From NCBI RefSeq assembly GCF_011045095.1, contig NZ_JAALDL010000002.1, positions 1-64,000 of the forward strand: a stretch of DNA of 64,000 nucleotides. Reading direction: 5' to 3'. Under the pieces are notes generated by a model that searched no databases, was not told the DNA's origin, and saw only the letters and a list, made by a program, of their open reading frames with translations. Positions 63,500-64,000 of this stretch are shown here, piece by piece. Every line of letters starts with the position of its first letter. Within the stretch, counting starts at the first letter, position 1. This DNA is from Grimontia sedimenti. Lineage in GTDB: Bacteria > Pseudomonadota > Gammaproteobacteria > Enterobacterales > Vibrionaceae. The position numbers and the translations under genes are program-made.

Positions 63500-64000
63500 A
63501 TGACGCAACAACCTCAGGCCAAATATCGCAAAGACTATAAAGCTCCTGAATATACGATCACCCATATCGATCTGGATTTTGACTTACACGAATCTTCTAC
63601 CCGTGTGATTGCGAAGAGCAAAGTGGTGCAGCAGGTTGCTGGCTCAGATTCTATGATGTTGGATGGTGAAGGACTGTCGCTCAAGCGTGTTGAAGTGAAC
63701 GGAGAATCCTGGAGCCAATATCAGGAAAGCAAAGAAGGATTATTGCTTTCCAATCTGCCGGCAGAATTTGATTTGCTGATCGAAACTGAAATTGATCCTG
63801 CCGCAAACACATCACTGGAAGGGCTTTACCTTTCTGACGGTGCTTACTGCACACAGTGTGAAGCAGAAGGTTTCCGCCGTATTACTTACTATCTGGATCG
63901 TCCGGATGTTCTGGCGAAATTCACCACTAAAATTACTGCGGATAAATCAGCATTCCCATTCCTATTGAGCAACGGTAACAAAGTTGGCTCAGGCGAAGCA
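63500..64000 (+). CDS. pepN: aminopeptidase N, partial
   Basis: The first 167 codons of PepN are present and run off the right edge. It begins TQQPQAKYRKDYKAPEYTITHIDLDFDLH and contains GLYLSDGAYCTQCEAEGFRRITYYLDRPDV, both characteristic of gammaproteobacterial PepN. The zinc motif HExxH lies beyond the window. AAAAGGAA precedes the ATG. It removes N-terminal residues from peptides in the cytosol. Confidence 0.95.
   Translation, partial: MTQQPQAKYRKDYKAPEYTITHIDLDFDLHESSTRVIAKSKVVQQVAGSDSMMLDGEGLSLKRVEVNGESWSQYQESKEGLLLSNLPAEFDLLIETEIDPAANTSLEGLYLSDGAYCTQCEAEGFRRITYYLDRPDVLAKFTTKITADKSAFPFLLSNGNKVGSGEA

Overview
The window looks like chromosomal DNA of a marine gammaproteobacterium of the family Vibrionaceae, of Enterovibrio, Grimontia or Photobacterium type (inference). 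The evidence is gene order and protein resemblance: pepN, pncB, prc, proQ, msrC, letA/letB and rsmF in one block; bcr, rsuA, radD and rplY in another; small Vibrio-type families (DUF1289, DUF2256, TIGR03643, DUF6435); and a palindromic repeat of a kind common in this family. No tRNA, rRNA, CRISPR array or transposase gene was seen.

Region 1 (1-17.6 kb) is an accessory catabolic cluster and the most interesting part. A LacI-type regulator is divergent from an operon of an M24/creatinase-fold hydrolase, the two E1 subunits of a thiamine-diphosphate 2-oxoacid or acetoin dehydrogenase, an aldehyde dehydrogenase and an E2 acyltransferase with two E1/E3-binding domains. Convergent to it is a stand-alone GroEL paralogue without GroES. 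Divergent from GroEL is a second operon: short-chain dehydrogenase, sugar-type ABC importer (binding protein, two permeases, double ATPase), a beta-hydroxyacid dehydrogenase and a ThuA-like protein. Four near-identical operators of consensus TGCAAACGTTTGCA lie in the two divergent control regions, so regulator, chaperonin, importer and enzymes look like one regulon. The substrate cannot be read from sequence. A partial DUF1989 gene with a duplicated translation start is at the left edge.

Region 2 (17.6-31 kb) holds small conserved proteins, an M32 carboxypeptidase, a gamma-glutamylcyclotransferase-like protein, an OmpA-family porin, a DUF2786 protein and an EamA transporter. It ends with a fructose/ribose-type ABC importer carrying two binding proteins, beside a hybrid histidine kinase and response regulator.

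Region 3 (31-42 kb) has SOS-type polB with a clear LexA box, a DUF1289 protein followed directly by a MITE-like palindromic element, then rplY, radD, a GNAT acetyltransferase, rsuA, bcr, a DUF2913-like protein and a DUF2867 epimerase.

Region 4 (42-51.7 kb) has an AttEFGH-like ABC export cassette whose last gene appears to be an in-frame chimera of AttH and the C-terminal part of an HrpB-like helicase. It continues with a RibD-like reductase, yajQ, a DAHP synthase divergent from a solitary degenerate PEP-synthase C-terminal domain, and a CvfB-like S1 protein.

Region 5 (51.7-64 kb) is the conserved rsmF-letBA-msrC-proQ-prc-pncB-pepN block. letB and msrC each carry one apparent single-base loss in a homopolymer, and the TIGR03643 gene in region 2 also appears frameshifted; sequencing error and real decay cannot be told apart here.
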